From JARKPK01 sp964631235 (lineage in GTDB: Bacteria > Planctomycetota > Planctomycetia > Pirellulales > Thermoguttaceae), in assembly GCA_964631235.1 (NCBI GenBank), contig CAZVZX010000006.1:62001-126000 (forward strand): a stretch of 64,000 bases of DNA, written 5' to 3'. This document shows positions 54,050-62,666 of the stretch, one piece after another. Each line of letters opens with the position of its first letter. Position 1 is the first letter of the stretch. Made by a program: the position numbers and the translations under genes. The notes under the pieces were generated by a model. It was not told the origin of the DNA. It did no database searches and saw only the letters and a list, made by a program, of their open reading frames with translations.

Positions 54050-54460
54050 CTATCGCGGCAACGAACGGTGGAAATGGACATGCTTCCACCCGCTCGCGGT
54101 GCGATGCCACACGCGCGTTTCTTCGCAACGCGCTGTTTGCGGCTTGCCGTCGTCGCCCATGCGCTGCGTCAGGCGGATGTAGCAGAGCACAGCCACATCG
54201 TCGCCGAGAAAGCGGACGTGCGGCGACGCCATCGTCGTATTGTGGGCGCCGGGCGTGCCTCCCTGATCGAAGTAGAATCCGTGGAAATCGAGCCCTTCGA
54301 CCAGCGCCCCGCACGCCTCAGGCTCGAACGCGGTGATCGTCGGATCGCACAGCGAGCTATATGTTTCCCAGTCGCCAACCATGATGCTTTCGAGCAAACG
54401 CTGGTTGATCGCCAGCAGTTCCTCGCACAAGGCCTTCTTGCCGGGAGAGTAGAGTTCCAT
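54050..54460 (-). CDS. Stand-alone CaMKII association (hub) domain homologue
   Basis: 136 residues, start ATG (54458-54460) after AAAGGAAAG. The whole protein matches the association domain of calcium/calmodulin-dependent kinase II (CaMKII_AD, within the NTF2/SnoaL fold): LLAINQRLLESIMVGDWETY, CDPTITAFEPEACGALVEGL, DFHGFYFD, PHVRFLGDDVAVLCYIRLTQ, EETRVWHRTASGWKHVHFHR. No kinase or calmodulin-binding segment is present. The animal domain forms large ring oligomers; bacterial homologues are known but their role is not. It lies between xseA (convergent) and thyX, 148 bases apart from the latter, and may be co-transcribed with thyX. Confidence 0.88.
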   Translation of the reverse strand: MELYSPGKKALCEELLAINQRLLESIMVGDWETYSSLCDPTITAFEPEACGALVEGLDFHGFYFDQGGTPGAHNTTMASPHVRFLGDDVAVLCYIRLTQRMGDDGKPQTARCEETRVWHRTASGWKHVHFHRSLPR

Positions 54461-54608
54461 ACGGTCTTTCCTTTTTCTCGTTCGCCAAGGGCGATGATCA
54501 CGAAGCCGTCCGCCGCCCCGTCGGCCGCACGCGGCTGAACGCACAAACTCGCCAAACTCGTTCGCGTCTTCGGCGATCGAGCCCTCTGACTCGATCGCCG
54601 ACGTTCGA

Positions 54609-55547
54609 TCAACTCACTTCGTTTTGCGCGGCATCGGCAGCGCCGTTATCTTCGCTCGCACCGCGCCATAGGCCGAGCCGGCGGAGCTTGTCGCGGCATT
54701 CGTCGCGTTCGCGGCAACGGCTCAGGCCGGCCCAACTCGGATCACCGGCGGTGGCGAAGGCCGCATCGTCGGCCGGCAGCGCGCCGGCGGCGGCCAACCG
54801 CGCAATCACGCCGCAATCCAAGCGGCTCAGCCGCATCGCTCCGAGCCGATAGTCCTCAAACGCCTCCCAGGCCAAGGGGAAGAGAGGACGAACAATCTCG
54901 CAGCCGATCACGGAGGCATATTGCCGAATCTCCCACTGAGCATGCTCATCCATCCGCAGTTGAAGGAAGTGCAGCAAGTTGTGCAGATCGATCTTCCAAT
55001 ACGCCTCGGTATAGGTCGAAAGCGGAAGGTCTTTTCTTGCCTGCTCGCGTGCGATGCCGGCTTCGAGTCGTCGGCGATAAACATCGCGCGCATGGGCATG
55101 CAGTTCGGTTTCGGCCTGGGAAAGCTGTCGGCCGATCTCGGGATCAACCGTGCCCTCACTGCCCTGCCGATTGCTTGCGGCCTGCTTCCGCCACTGATCG
55201 GGTTCGGTGCGGTGGGCGGCGTCGATCGCCACCGAGTAGCGAGTGCTGTATTCGTTGACCGAAGCCATCCGATGGCGGATCCACTGCCGCCAGCAGTCCA
55301 TCGGCACGCGCACCAACAGTTTGACCTCGCACATTTCAAACGGCGTGGTGTGGTCGTGCCGCATTAGGTAGCGGATCAGCGTACGATCATCGGAAACCTG
55401 TTTCGTCCCCGCTCCATAGCTTACTCGGGCGGCCTGCACGATCGCTGCGTCGTCGCCCATGGCATCGACCAAGCAGACAAACCCCTCGTCGAGAACGGGG
55501 ATCTTCTTCCAGCGGAGCGATTCGACGACTGCGGCATTGCTCAACAT
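54609..55547 (-). CDS. thyX: Flavin-dependent thymidylate synthase
   Basis: 312 residues. Makes dTMP from dUMP with FAD, NADPH and methylene-tetrahydrofolate. The ThyX signature RHRMASVNEYSTRYS is exact for RHRxxSxNExSxRY. Other family text: AARVSYGAGTK, LIRYLMRHDHTTPFEMCEVK, LPLSTYTEAYWKIDLHNLLHFLQLRMDEHAQWEIRQYA. The C-terminal 65 residues, after EAFEDYRLGAMRLS, are extra and Ala/Arg-rich. Start ATG 55545-55547. Confidence 0.96.
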   Translation of the reverse strand: MLSNAAVVESLRWKKIPVLDEGFVCLVDAMGDDAAIVQAARVSYGAGTKQVSDDRTLIRYLMRHDHTTPFEMCEVKLLVRVPMDCWRQWIRHRMASVNEYSTRYSVAIDAAHRTEPDQWRKQAASNRQGSEGTVDPEIGRQLSQAETELHAHARDVYRRRLEAGIAREQARKDLPLSTYTEAYWKIDLHNLLHFLQLRMDEHAQWEIRQYASVIGCEIVRPLFPLAWEAFEDYRLGAMRLSRLDCGVIARLAAAGALPADDAAFATAGDPSWAGLSRCRERDECRDKLRRLGLWRGASEDNGAADAAQNEVS

Positions 55548-56041
55548 GGGCGGCCCTCATCTGATTCTTGCGATTGCCGACGAGTATTCTACCGCGGTCG
55601 CGATCGGCGGACAGGGGCTTGCAGCAACGCAGCCCCTCGCCACACAGCGCGACGGCACCCCACAGGTCCGCGCCGCTTGTCGGCGGCCAACGTCACGGAT
55701 ATAGTGAGTCGGAGGGCCTTTTCGCGCGCGGCTAACCCGCCGATGCTCTCCCCCGGCACAGGCGGGCGTTTCGGCCGAAGCAACCGCAGAAAACGGAAAG
55801 CAGTTCAAACCGGGACTGCACCCAAAAAAGTTGCTTCGCTGCGCCAGCGGCTGCCTCCGCAATGGTCCAGAGCCATTCGGCCAGACTCGCCGGGCGCGGC
55901 AACGACGGGCCGATTCGCCGGTTTCGGCAGTCGAGGCGAGCGTCGTTGTGAGGTTTCGGTTAGCCGATCGCCTTTGCCTGAACCAATCGCTGTTCTCTTG
56001 CGTATCTGCGGATAGTTCCAACCTTCTCATCGAGAATGCCG
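55548..56041. other. Divergent intergenic region with repeat copy F
   Basis: About 495 bases between thyX and the ABC transporter operon. Apart from the dispersed repeat, no gene or clear promoter was recognised. Confidence 0.4.
55768..55872 (-). repeat. Dispersed intergenic repeat, copy F
   Basis: Minus strand: GACCATTGCGGAGGCAGCCG, CTGGCGCAGCGAAGC, GTGCAGTCCCGGTTTGAAC, TGCTTTCCGTTTTCTGCGG. Very close to copies A and G in its second half. About 220 bases before thyX in the same orientation. Confidence 0.7.
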
Positions 56042-56926
56042 ATGTCTGCCGAAGTCGTCATCGAAACCCGCAGTCTGACCAAGGTTTATCGCGATTTTTG
56101 GGGTCGCCGAAAGGTCGAGGCGCTCAAGGCGCTCGATTTAGAGGTCCGCCGGGGCGAAATCTTCGGGCTGCTCGGGCCCAACGGCTCGGGCAAAACCACG
56201 ACGATCAAGCTGATTCTCGGGTTGCTCTTCCCCACCAATGGCGAAGCGCTGGTTTTCGGCCGCCCCGCTGGCGATGTCGAAAAGAACGCGAGGATCGGCT
56301 ACCTGCCCGAGGAATCCTATCTTTACCGCTTCCTCAATGCGGAGGAAACGCTCGATTTCTACGCGAGACTGTTTCGGCTGCCGCGGGCCGTCCGACGCCA
56401 ACGCGTGTTCGATCTGATCGAACAGGTGGGCTTGCAGCGGGCAAAACGGCGGCAACTGCGAGAATACAGCAAAGGAATGACGCGGCGGATCGGCCTGGCC
56501 CAAGCGCTGATCAACGATCCGGAGCTGCTTTTGCTCGACGAACCGACCACCGGGCTCGATCCGATCGGCATCCGCGAAATGAAAGACCTGATCCTGCATC
56601 TGCGAGAGCAGGGCAAAACAATCCTGATGTGCAGCCATCGGCTCGACGACGTGCAAGACGTTTGCGACCGCATCGCCATCTTGCACCAGGGAGAGCTGAA
56701 AGAGCTGGGACGGGTTGATGCCTTGTTGAAGGTCCGCGATATGACGGAAATCCGCGCCACCGGCCTAAGCGAGGAAGCGAAAGAGGAGATTCGCCAGGTG
56801 ATCGCCAAACACGGCGCACAACTGCTCTCGTGCGATAACCCGACGGCAACGCTCGAAGAACTATTCGTCAAGATCATCCGCGAGAGTGAAGAGCACCCGG
56901 GGCGTCGCGTGCGAGGAGTGGCCTGA
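56042..56926 (+). CDS. ABC transporter ATP-binding protein (ABC-2 exporter type)
   Basis: 294 residues. Walker A GPNGSGKTTT, Q-loop region GYLPEESYLY, signature YSKGMTRR (variant of LSGGQ), Walker B LLLLDEPTTGLDP, switch His in CSHRL. The form (SKGM signature, C-terminal extension of about 70 residues) suits exporters that pair with ABC-2 permeases. An ATG at 56036 is an alternative start. The permease gene follows after 2 bases. Confidence 0.92.
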   Translation: MSAEVVIETRSLTKVYRDFWGRRKVEALKALDLEVRRGEIFGLLGPNGSGKTTTIKLILGLLFPTNGEALVFGRPAGDVEKNARIGYLPEESYLYRFLNAEETLDFYARLFRLPRAVRRQRVFDLIEQVGLQRAKRRQLREYSKGMTRRIGLAQALINDPELLLLDEPTTGLDPIGIREMKDLILHLREQGKTILMCSHRLDDVQDVCDRIAILHQGELKELGRVDALLKVRDMTEIRATGLSEEAKEEIRQVIAKHGAQLLSCDNPTATLEELFVKIIRESEEHPGRRVRGVA

Positions 56927-56928
56927 CG

Positions 56929-58779
56929 ATGGTGCTCGAATCCTATCATTCCGTGAGCTTCGCCGAATGGATCGGCCCGGCCGCCTGGGTGTGGCTGATC
57001 GCGGTGTTCGCGTTGTTGATCGGCTTCTCCCTGCTGCGCTGGCTCTTGGCCGTGCTGCGGCAGGGACCGGCCGCGGGAACGCGAAGCACGATGACTTTCC
57101 TTCTGGCGGCGGCGGCCGATCTCGTGCTGCTATCGCCGCGGCGAACGCTGGCCCTGGCCGGCCTGACGATCAAGGAATCGATCCGTCGGCGGATCGTCAT
57201 CGTCTTCGCCGTGTTTTTGATTCTAGTGGCGTTCGCCGGGTGGTTTCTCGACCCCGGGAGCAATCAGCCCGCGAGGCTCTATCTGAGCTTCGTTCTGACG
57301 ACGACCAGCTACCTGGTGCTGTTGCTGACCGTGTTTCTTTCGGCATTGAGTCTGCCGACCGACATCCGCAATCATACGATTCATACGGTGGTGACAAAGC
57401 CGGTTCGGCCCAGCGAAATCGTCCTGGGCCGCGTGCTCGGGTTTTCTGCCGTGGGCACCCTGTTGCTGGGGTTGATGGCGGCCATCAGCTACGTGTTTGT
57501 GTTGCGCGGGCTCGACCACGAGCATGGTTTCAGCGCGGCCGCCCGCGAGCAGCTTGCCGTTCTGTGGCGCGAGGCGCGTCGCGGCGATTCGACCGCCGGA
57601 ATCGCCGTTTCGACCGACCGCGTGCAGAACCATCGGCACACAGTCTATTTCGATCCGGCCCAAGAAACGGTGGACGATCAGGGCGTCCGCCGCGGCACCA
57701 TTCGAACCGACACGGAGAACGGGCACGATCACGAAATCCGCTATCTCGTGCCCGCCGATGGCGAACCGCAGTTTTCGTGCGGCCCGCCGGAAAACCACCT
57801 GTTGGCTCGCGTGCCGATCTACGGAAAACTGCGATTCAAGGATCGAGCGGGCAAAGACGCCGAGAAGGGCGTCAACGTCGGCGACGAATGGACCTACCGC
57901 AGCTACATTCAGGGCGGCAGCTTGGCGGCGGCGATCTGGACCTTCGAGAACCTTCGGGAAGAACAATTCCCCGATGGGTTGCCGGTGGAAATGACCCTCG
58001 GTGTGTTCCGCACGCATAAGGGCGACATCGAAAAGGGCGTACCCGGCAGCCTTTCGGTGCGCAACCCCGTCACGGGCGATGAAGCCCATGTGCGCACCTT
58101 CGCCTCGCGCGAGTTTCAAACGGACTTGCAGGTGATTCCCTTAGAGTTTCAAACCGGCGACGGTCGCACAATCAACTTATTCCGCGACATGGTGGCCGAC
58201 GGAACGCTGGAAATTTGGCTTCGCTGCGTGGCGCCGCAGCAATATTTCGGCGCGGGCCAGGCCGACTTGTACCTGCGGGCCCGCGACGCTTCGTTCGCCA
58301 TGAACTTCGTCAAAGGCTTCGCGGGAATCTGGCTGCAAATGGTGCTGATCACCGGCTTCGGGGTGCTGTTCAGCACGTTCCTCAGCGGACCGATCGCCAT
58401 TTTGGCCACCGGCGGCGCACTGTTGGGAGGCTTGTTCAGCGACTTCCTCTACCAGCTTTCGCAGCACAAAGTGTACGGCGGCGGCCCGATCGAAGCGATG
58501 ATTCGGCTGGTGACGCAACAGAATGTCGTTTCCGAGCTGCCGCCCACCGCGCAAACGACGGTGGCCCAAATGCTCGACAAGGCGGCTGAGCAGTGGATGT
58601 GGCTGATCTGGCACCTGCTGCCCGACTTCCGCGTGCTCAGTTTCTCGGATCACGTGGCCTACGGATTCGACATTTCCTGGGGTCTTTTGGCGATGGCGAT
58701 TTGCCAAACGCTGGCCTATGTCGGTCCGGCCTTCGTGTTGGCGTATGTCTTCTTGAAATCCCGCGAGTTGGCTCAATGA
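56929..58779 (+). CDS. ABC-2 type permease with a large extracytoplasmic domain
   Basis: 616 residues. Helices at about 16-40, 85-104, 120-142 and 165-190 (VLGFSAVGTLLLGLMAAISYVF), then a soluble region of about 260 residues (190-455), then helices at about 470-510 and at the C-terminus (AMAICQTLAYVGPAFVLAYV). Text such as SLPTDIRNHTIHTVVTKPVRPSEIVLGR is typical of the ABC-2/NosY-type permeases. The large middle domain is unusual; it may contact the partner encoded next. The substrate is unknown. Confidence 0.85.
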   Translation: MVLESYHSVSFAEWIGPAAWVWLIAVFALLIGFSLLRWLLAVLRQGPAAGTRSTMTFLLAAAADLVLLSPRRTLALAGLTIKESIRRRIVIVFAVFLILVAFAGWFLDPGSNQPARLYLSFVLTTTSYLVLLLTVFLSALSLPTDIRNHTIHTVVTKPVRPSEIVLGRVLGFSAVGTLLLGLMAAISYVFVLRGLDHEHGFSAAAREQLAVLWREARRGDSTAGIAVSTDRVQNHRHTVYFDPAQETVDDQGVRRGTIRTDTENGHDHEIRYLVPADGEPQFSCGPPENHLLARVPIYGKLRFKDRAGKDAEKGVNVGDEWTYRSYIQGGSLAAAIWTFENLREEQFPDGLPVEMTLGVFRTHKGDIEKGVPGSLSVRNPVTGDEAHVRTFASREFQTDLQVIPLEFQTGDGRTINLFRDMVADGTLEIWLRCVAPQQYFGAGQADLYLRARDASFAMNFVKGFAGIWLQMVLITGFGVLFSTFLSGPIAILATGGALLGGLFSDFLYQLSQHKVYGGGPIEAMIRLVTQQNVVSELPPTAQTTVAQMLDKAAEQWMWLIWHLLPDFRVLSFSDHVAYGFDISWGLLAMAICQTLAYVGPAFVLAYVFLKSRELAQ

Positions 58780-60302
58780 ACCCTCGTCGGCTGCTGCTGC
58801 GGAAGATGATTTACGTGGGACTGATGATCCCGCTGGTGCTGCTTTTGGCGGTGCTGGGCATGCCGGCGGCGCCGGGAGCGAAGGGCGCGCCGGGATCGCC
58901 CGGCGGGGTGCTGGCCCGTCTCCGCGAGCAGCACGAACTAAGCCCGACCACCCTCGGCGATATCGATCCGACCAGCGAAACGCTCAAACTGGCCACGTTG
59001 GGGCTGCGCGGCGTCGCTTCGACGATCCTTTGGGAAAAAGCCAACAGCTACAAGGCGAAGAAAGATTGGACCAACCTGGCGGCCACGCTCGAACAGCTCT
59101 CCAAGTTCCAACCGAACTTCGTTTCCGTGTGGCGATTCCAAAGCTGGAACCTTTCGTACAATGTCTCGGTCGAGTTCGACGACTATCGCGATCGCTATCA
59201 TTGGGTGATCCGCGGACTGAACTATCTCGACAAAGGCATCCGATACAATCGCAACGAGGCGATCCTGGTTTGGGACTCGGCCTACTTCGTTCAGCACAAG
59301 ATCGGCCGCTCGGACGAACGGGTGCAGTTCCGGCGGTTGTTCAAACAGGACGACGACTTCCACGGATCGCGGCCGATGGCCCGTCGCGATAGTTGGCTGG
59401 TGGCCAAAGAACGGTTCGAAGACTGTTTGGAAGTGGTCGATCGCGGGGGCCGAATGCGCGGCACGCCCCTGCTCTATCGCTCGAATCCGGCGATGGCGCA
59501 AATGGGCTACGCCGAGGCGATCGAGAAGGAAGGCACGTTCGGAGAAGTCGCCCGGCGCGAGTGGAAACAGGCAGGCGACGAGTGGCAGGCCTTCGGGTCG
59601 ATCGACCTGCCGCGAACCGGAACCGAAGGCACCATGCGGCTGAACGATTACGAACCGCGGCTGGAACAGCGAAAAGCCCTCGCCGAAGAACTCGACGCCT
59701 TGGACCCCGGTTTGCGCGAGCGGCTGCGGCAAGAGAAGCTGGCCGCACTGACCGACGAACAGCGAAAGGCCTTGGAAACCCCGCCGGAGAAGCGCAGCAC
59801 GCGCCAGATGGACCTTGCGGCCCAGGCCGAGGCCTCGATCAAGGTCGACCACAACGAGCAAGCCCGCCGCATCCGCGGCGAGAACCGCCGCAAGGCCCTC
59901 GATTTGGCAAAACAGATCGACGCACTCGACGATGAATTGCACTCGCTGCGCAGCTCGCGCGGCATCGTCAATTTCGAGTATTGGCGGCTTCGCGCGGCCT
60001 TCGAGCAGGAAGCCGACACCGTTGATGCCCGCGAGGCGATCTATCGCGGTCAGCAGGCGCTGGCCGAAACCGATCTAGTGGCCGCTAAGCGGCTATACGA
60101 GGCCGGGCTGCTCAAGTGGCGACAAGTGCTCGATCGCTATCCGCAATTGCTCGCCGATGAGAACACGCGATCGATCACCGTTGACGACCTGGGAGAGGTG
60201 ATCGACGAATACCGTCGCGTGTTGAAGCTGCTCGACGAACCATTCCCGGAGAAGTTCGTCTTGCAGGACGTGCTCAATTATCATCAACAAGAAAACCAAT
60301 AA
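58776..60302 (+). CDS. Membrane-anchored helical protein of the ABC operon
   Basis: 508 residues, starting on the ATGA overlap with the permease gene. One N-terminal membrane segment (residues 11-31, MIYVGLMIPLVLLLAVLGMPA) is followed by a mostly helical extracytoplasmic part. Recognisable pieces: LATLGLRGVASTILWEKANSY, WRFQSWNLSYNVSVEFDDY, and a charged helical/coiled region at about 300-440 (LAEELDALDPGLRERLRQEK). TPR-like but no confident repeat assignment. The coupling suggests it works with the ABC-2 exporter, perhaps at the cell surface. Not recognised outside planctomycete-type operons. Confidence 0.75.
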   Translation: MNPRRLLLRKMIYVGLMIPLVLLLAVLGMPAAPGAKGAPGSPGGVLARLREQHELSPTTLGDIDPTSETLKLATLGLRGVASTILWEKANSYKAKKDWTNLAATLEQLSKFQPNFVSVWRFQSWNLSYNVSVEFDDYRDRYHWVIRGLNYLDKGIRYNRNEAILVWDSAYFVQHKIGRSDERVQFRRLFKQDDDFHGSRPMARRDSWLVAKERFEDCLEVVDRGGRMRGTPLLYRSNPAMAQMGYAEAIEKEGTFGEVARREWKQAGDEWQAFGSIDLPRTGTEGTMRLNDYEPRLEQRKALAEELDALDPGLRERLRQEKLAALTDEQRKALETPPEKRSTRQMDLAAQAEASIKVDHNEQARRIRGENRRKALDLAKQIDALDDELHSLRSSRGIVNFEYWRLRAAFEQEADTVDAREAIYRGQQALAETDLVAAKRLYEAGLLKWRQVLDRYPQLLADENTRSITVDDLGEVIDEYRRVLKLLDEPFPEKFVLQDVLNYHQQENQ

Positions 60303-60312
60303 GCGAGAAAAT

Positions 60313-60418
60313 AGTCCGACACAATTGCAAAATCGGCCGCGGGGGCAACGAAGCGGCTATCTTGCGGGCAGTCCCCGTTTAGACTGCTTTCCGTTCTTCG
60401 CGGTTTCGTTCAGGGTCG
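60313..60418 (+). repeat. Dispersed intergenic repeat, copy G
   Basis: AGTCCGACACAATTGC, AATCGGCCGCGGGGGCAACG, AAGCGGCTATCTTGCGGGC, CCCCGTTTAGACTGCTTTCC, GCGGTTTCGTTCAGG. Lies in the convergent gap between the ABC operon and the polyferredoxin gene. Confidence 0.7.
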
Positions 60419-60459
60419 CCATTGTCCCGAAAGGTCGCTCAGGACTGCGCGACGGGCGT

Positions 60460-62562
60460 CTACTTCACAAAGTCGGGCAGGTAGGTGTCGGCCGGCGGGC
60501 TCGAAGAGGGCCGGTCGCTCGCGCTGCGGCGGAGCTCGGCATACGAGCCGGTTTCGATGCGATCGTCGTTGCCGCCGCCCGCCTCGACGCGAATCGCCGA
60601 CCGGTCGAGCAGCATTTCGCGGACCACATTGACGCTGAAACACCGGTTCTCGCACTGTCCGCAACCGACGCAGCGATCAGCGAGAACGACCGGCGCCAAA
60701 AAGCCGGTGTCCTCGATGGGGCGGCCCTCGTCGTCGAACTCGGTGCCGACGCGAACGAACTCGATCGCCCGATAGCCCGCCCGTTCGCACTGATCGACGC
60801 AGTGGCGGCACTCGCCGCGGCCGGCATACGGCAAGCATGTCGTCCGATCCACCACGGCCAAGCCCAGCCGGGCAAAGCGCTTTTCGCCGATCGGCAGCGG
60901 GCGAATCGCTCCGGTCGGGCAAACCTGTCCGCAGTTGGCGCAGCTCGGCTCGCAACCGGCCCACTCGGCCGCCAGCCGCGGCGTCCAAAAAGCGTCGAGG
61001 CCGAACTCGAAGCCGGTCGGCCACAGGGCGTCGTTCGGGCAGGCTTGGATGCAATGAAAGCAACGCACGCAGGTTTCAAGGAAAAGCGTTTCCGGCAAGC
61101 TTCCCGGCGGACGAACGAGCGATTCCGAACGCCCCCGGCTCGCACCAATCGCCCAACCGCATAGCCCGCCCGCGGCCCCGCCGGCCAGCACCGCCAGCCA
61201 TGCTCGACGAGAGCTGCGAACCACCGCCGACGATGCCGACGCAGCCGGATTCTGGGGCATTGCCGCATTCGGCTGGGCCGCCCCATCCGCGGCGTTCGAA
61301 TGGGCATCCTCCTGCCTGCTCCAGCGCGGCACGAAGTGGATTGCCCCGGCCGGACACGCTCCGCCGCAGTCTTGGCAGAAGGTGCAGTCAGCCGAGCGGG
61401 TCGCGTAGTCGGGTTCGATCGCATCGAATGCGCAAATCTCTCGGCACTTCCCGCATCGCACACAGCGATGATCAACGCGACGCACGCCGACCGAAACCAA
61501 CGCAGGCAGCGAACAAAGTGCCCCGGTGGGGCAAAGCACGCGGCACCAGAAGCGGCGACCGAACAAGCTCAATCCAATCACGCCGAAAAGCGTCAACACC
61601 GCGGCCGAATGCGGAAGCGTCCACGAAGGAACCTGATGCCAATCGCGGGCCGCGGCGGTCAACGGGGGCCGCAACAACGCCACCGCGCCGCGAGTAACAA
61701 CCGGAATCGCCGCCACATAGCCCGCGACAACCGTGCCCGTCGCGGCCGCCGCCAAGACCAACGCCAGCAGTCCAAACCGCCACCGCCCGCGGCCTGCCCC
61801 CTCAACAACGACACCATCACTGCCGCGATTCGGGCGGCGGCCGACAAGCCGGCCCAATCGAGCGATCAGCCCATCGAAACAGTCGATCAGCGTACCCAGC
61901 GGGCAAAAGTAACCGCAGAACATCCGCGGGAACACGGCACACATCACGAACACGGCCGCAGCGAAATAGACGGCTGCGTTGATTCGTCGCGATGCCAGGG
62001 CGGTGGACACTCCAACCAGCGGATCGAGCGAAAGAATCGTCTCGGCAGGCAATCGCTCCTTGTGCAACAAATCGTCGGCATAGTGGCTCGGCCAAGCGGT
62101 CGGATCGCCGGCCGAGAGCGTACAAGGCTGGAAGACTTCGGCCAATTCGTCGAGCCGCGATTTAGCATGGTCATCGGCCGGCTGGACCGTCAGTTGACCG
62201 GCGTCGATTGCGGCAACCAGGAACGGCCCGAACACCCGCGTCCGATCGTTGTCGATCGTGCTGAGGAACACGCGCTGCCCGGGCCGGGGTGGCAAAGCCG
62301 CTTCGTCGGCCTGAAAGACCACTTCGCCGCGCACGGCATCGACGGAAACGGGCGTCCATCCCGGCGACTGCCATAACGGATCGGCCGTGTAGGGCCAAGC
62401 GACGTAGAAGGTCAATGTCGCAAACAGCAGCACGAAGGCCGCCTGCACCACGCGCCGGCCCGGCGAGGCCAACCAACTCGGCCCCAACCGGCGCAACAGG
62501 CTGCGCACCCGCCCCTGGCGGGCTGCCGCCCGATGGGCCAGAAACCAATCGAACCGGAGCAT
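60460..62562 (-). CDS. NapH-NapG-like fusion polyferredoxin
   Basis: 700 residues. Residues 1-360 are NapH/NosR-like: a helix at 40-58, a small soluble domain (70-150), then helices with two CxxxCP motifs (Cys216-Cys220 and Cys340-Cys344). Two ferredoxin clusters follow (Cys367/370/373/377 and Cys393/396/399/403). At 452-453 a twin arginine (SSRRAWLAVLAGGAAGG) resembles an internal Tat signal. The rest is NapG-like with four more clusters (starting at Cys498, 537, 576 and 631). In NapGH systems such proteins pass electrons from quinol to periplasmic enzymes. The FMN-binding protein encoded just upstream is its probable partner. Confidence 0.85.
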   Translation of the reverse strand: MLRFDWFLAHRAAARQGRVRSLLRRLGPSWLASPGRRVVQAAFVLLFATLTFYVAWPYTADPLWQSPGWTPVSVDAVRGEVVFQADEAALPPRPGQRVFLSTIDNDRTRVFGPFLVAAIDAGQLTVQPADDHAKSRLDELAEVFQPCTLSAGDPTAWPSHYADDLLHKERLPAETILSLDPLVGVSTALASRRINAAVYFAAAVFVMCAVFPRMFCGYFCPLGTLIDCFDGLIARLGRLVGRRPNRGSDGVVVEGAGRGRWRFGLLALVLAAAATGTVVAGYVAAIPVVTRGAVALLRPPLTAAARDWHQVPSWTLPHSAAVLTLFGVIGLSLFGRRFWCRVLCPTGALCSLPALVSVGVRRVDHRCVRCGKCREICAFDAIEPDYATRSADCTFCQDCGGACPAGAIHFVPRWSRQEDAHSNAADGAAQPNAAMPQNPAASASSAVVRSSRRAWLAVLAGGAAGGLCGWAIGASRGRSESLVRPPGSLPETLFLETCVRCFHCIQACPNDALWPTGFEFGLDAFWTPRLAAEWAGCEPSCANCGQVCPTGAIRPLPIGEKRFARLGLAVVDRTTCLPYAGRGECRHCVDQCERAGYRAIEFVRVGTEFDDEGRPIEDTGFLAPVVLADRCVGCGQCENRCFSVNVVREMLLDRSAIRVEAGGGNDDRIETGSYAELRRSASDRPSSSPPADTYLPDFVK

Positions 62563-62666
62563 GATTCTTCGCTCGGCAGTGGAACGGCGGCGAGGTCACC
62601 CCTTCAGCAGCCGCTTTGCATAAGGGAAGGGAGATGTACTGCGATAACCCTTTCGGCTTGGCTCGG

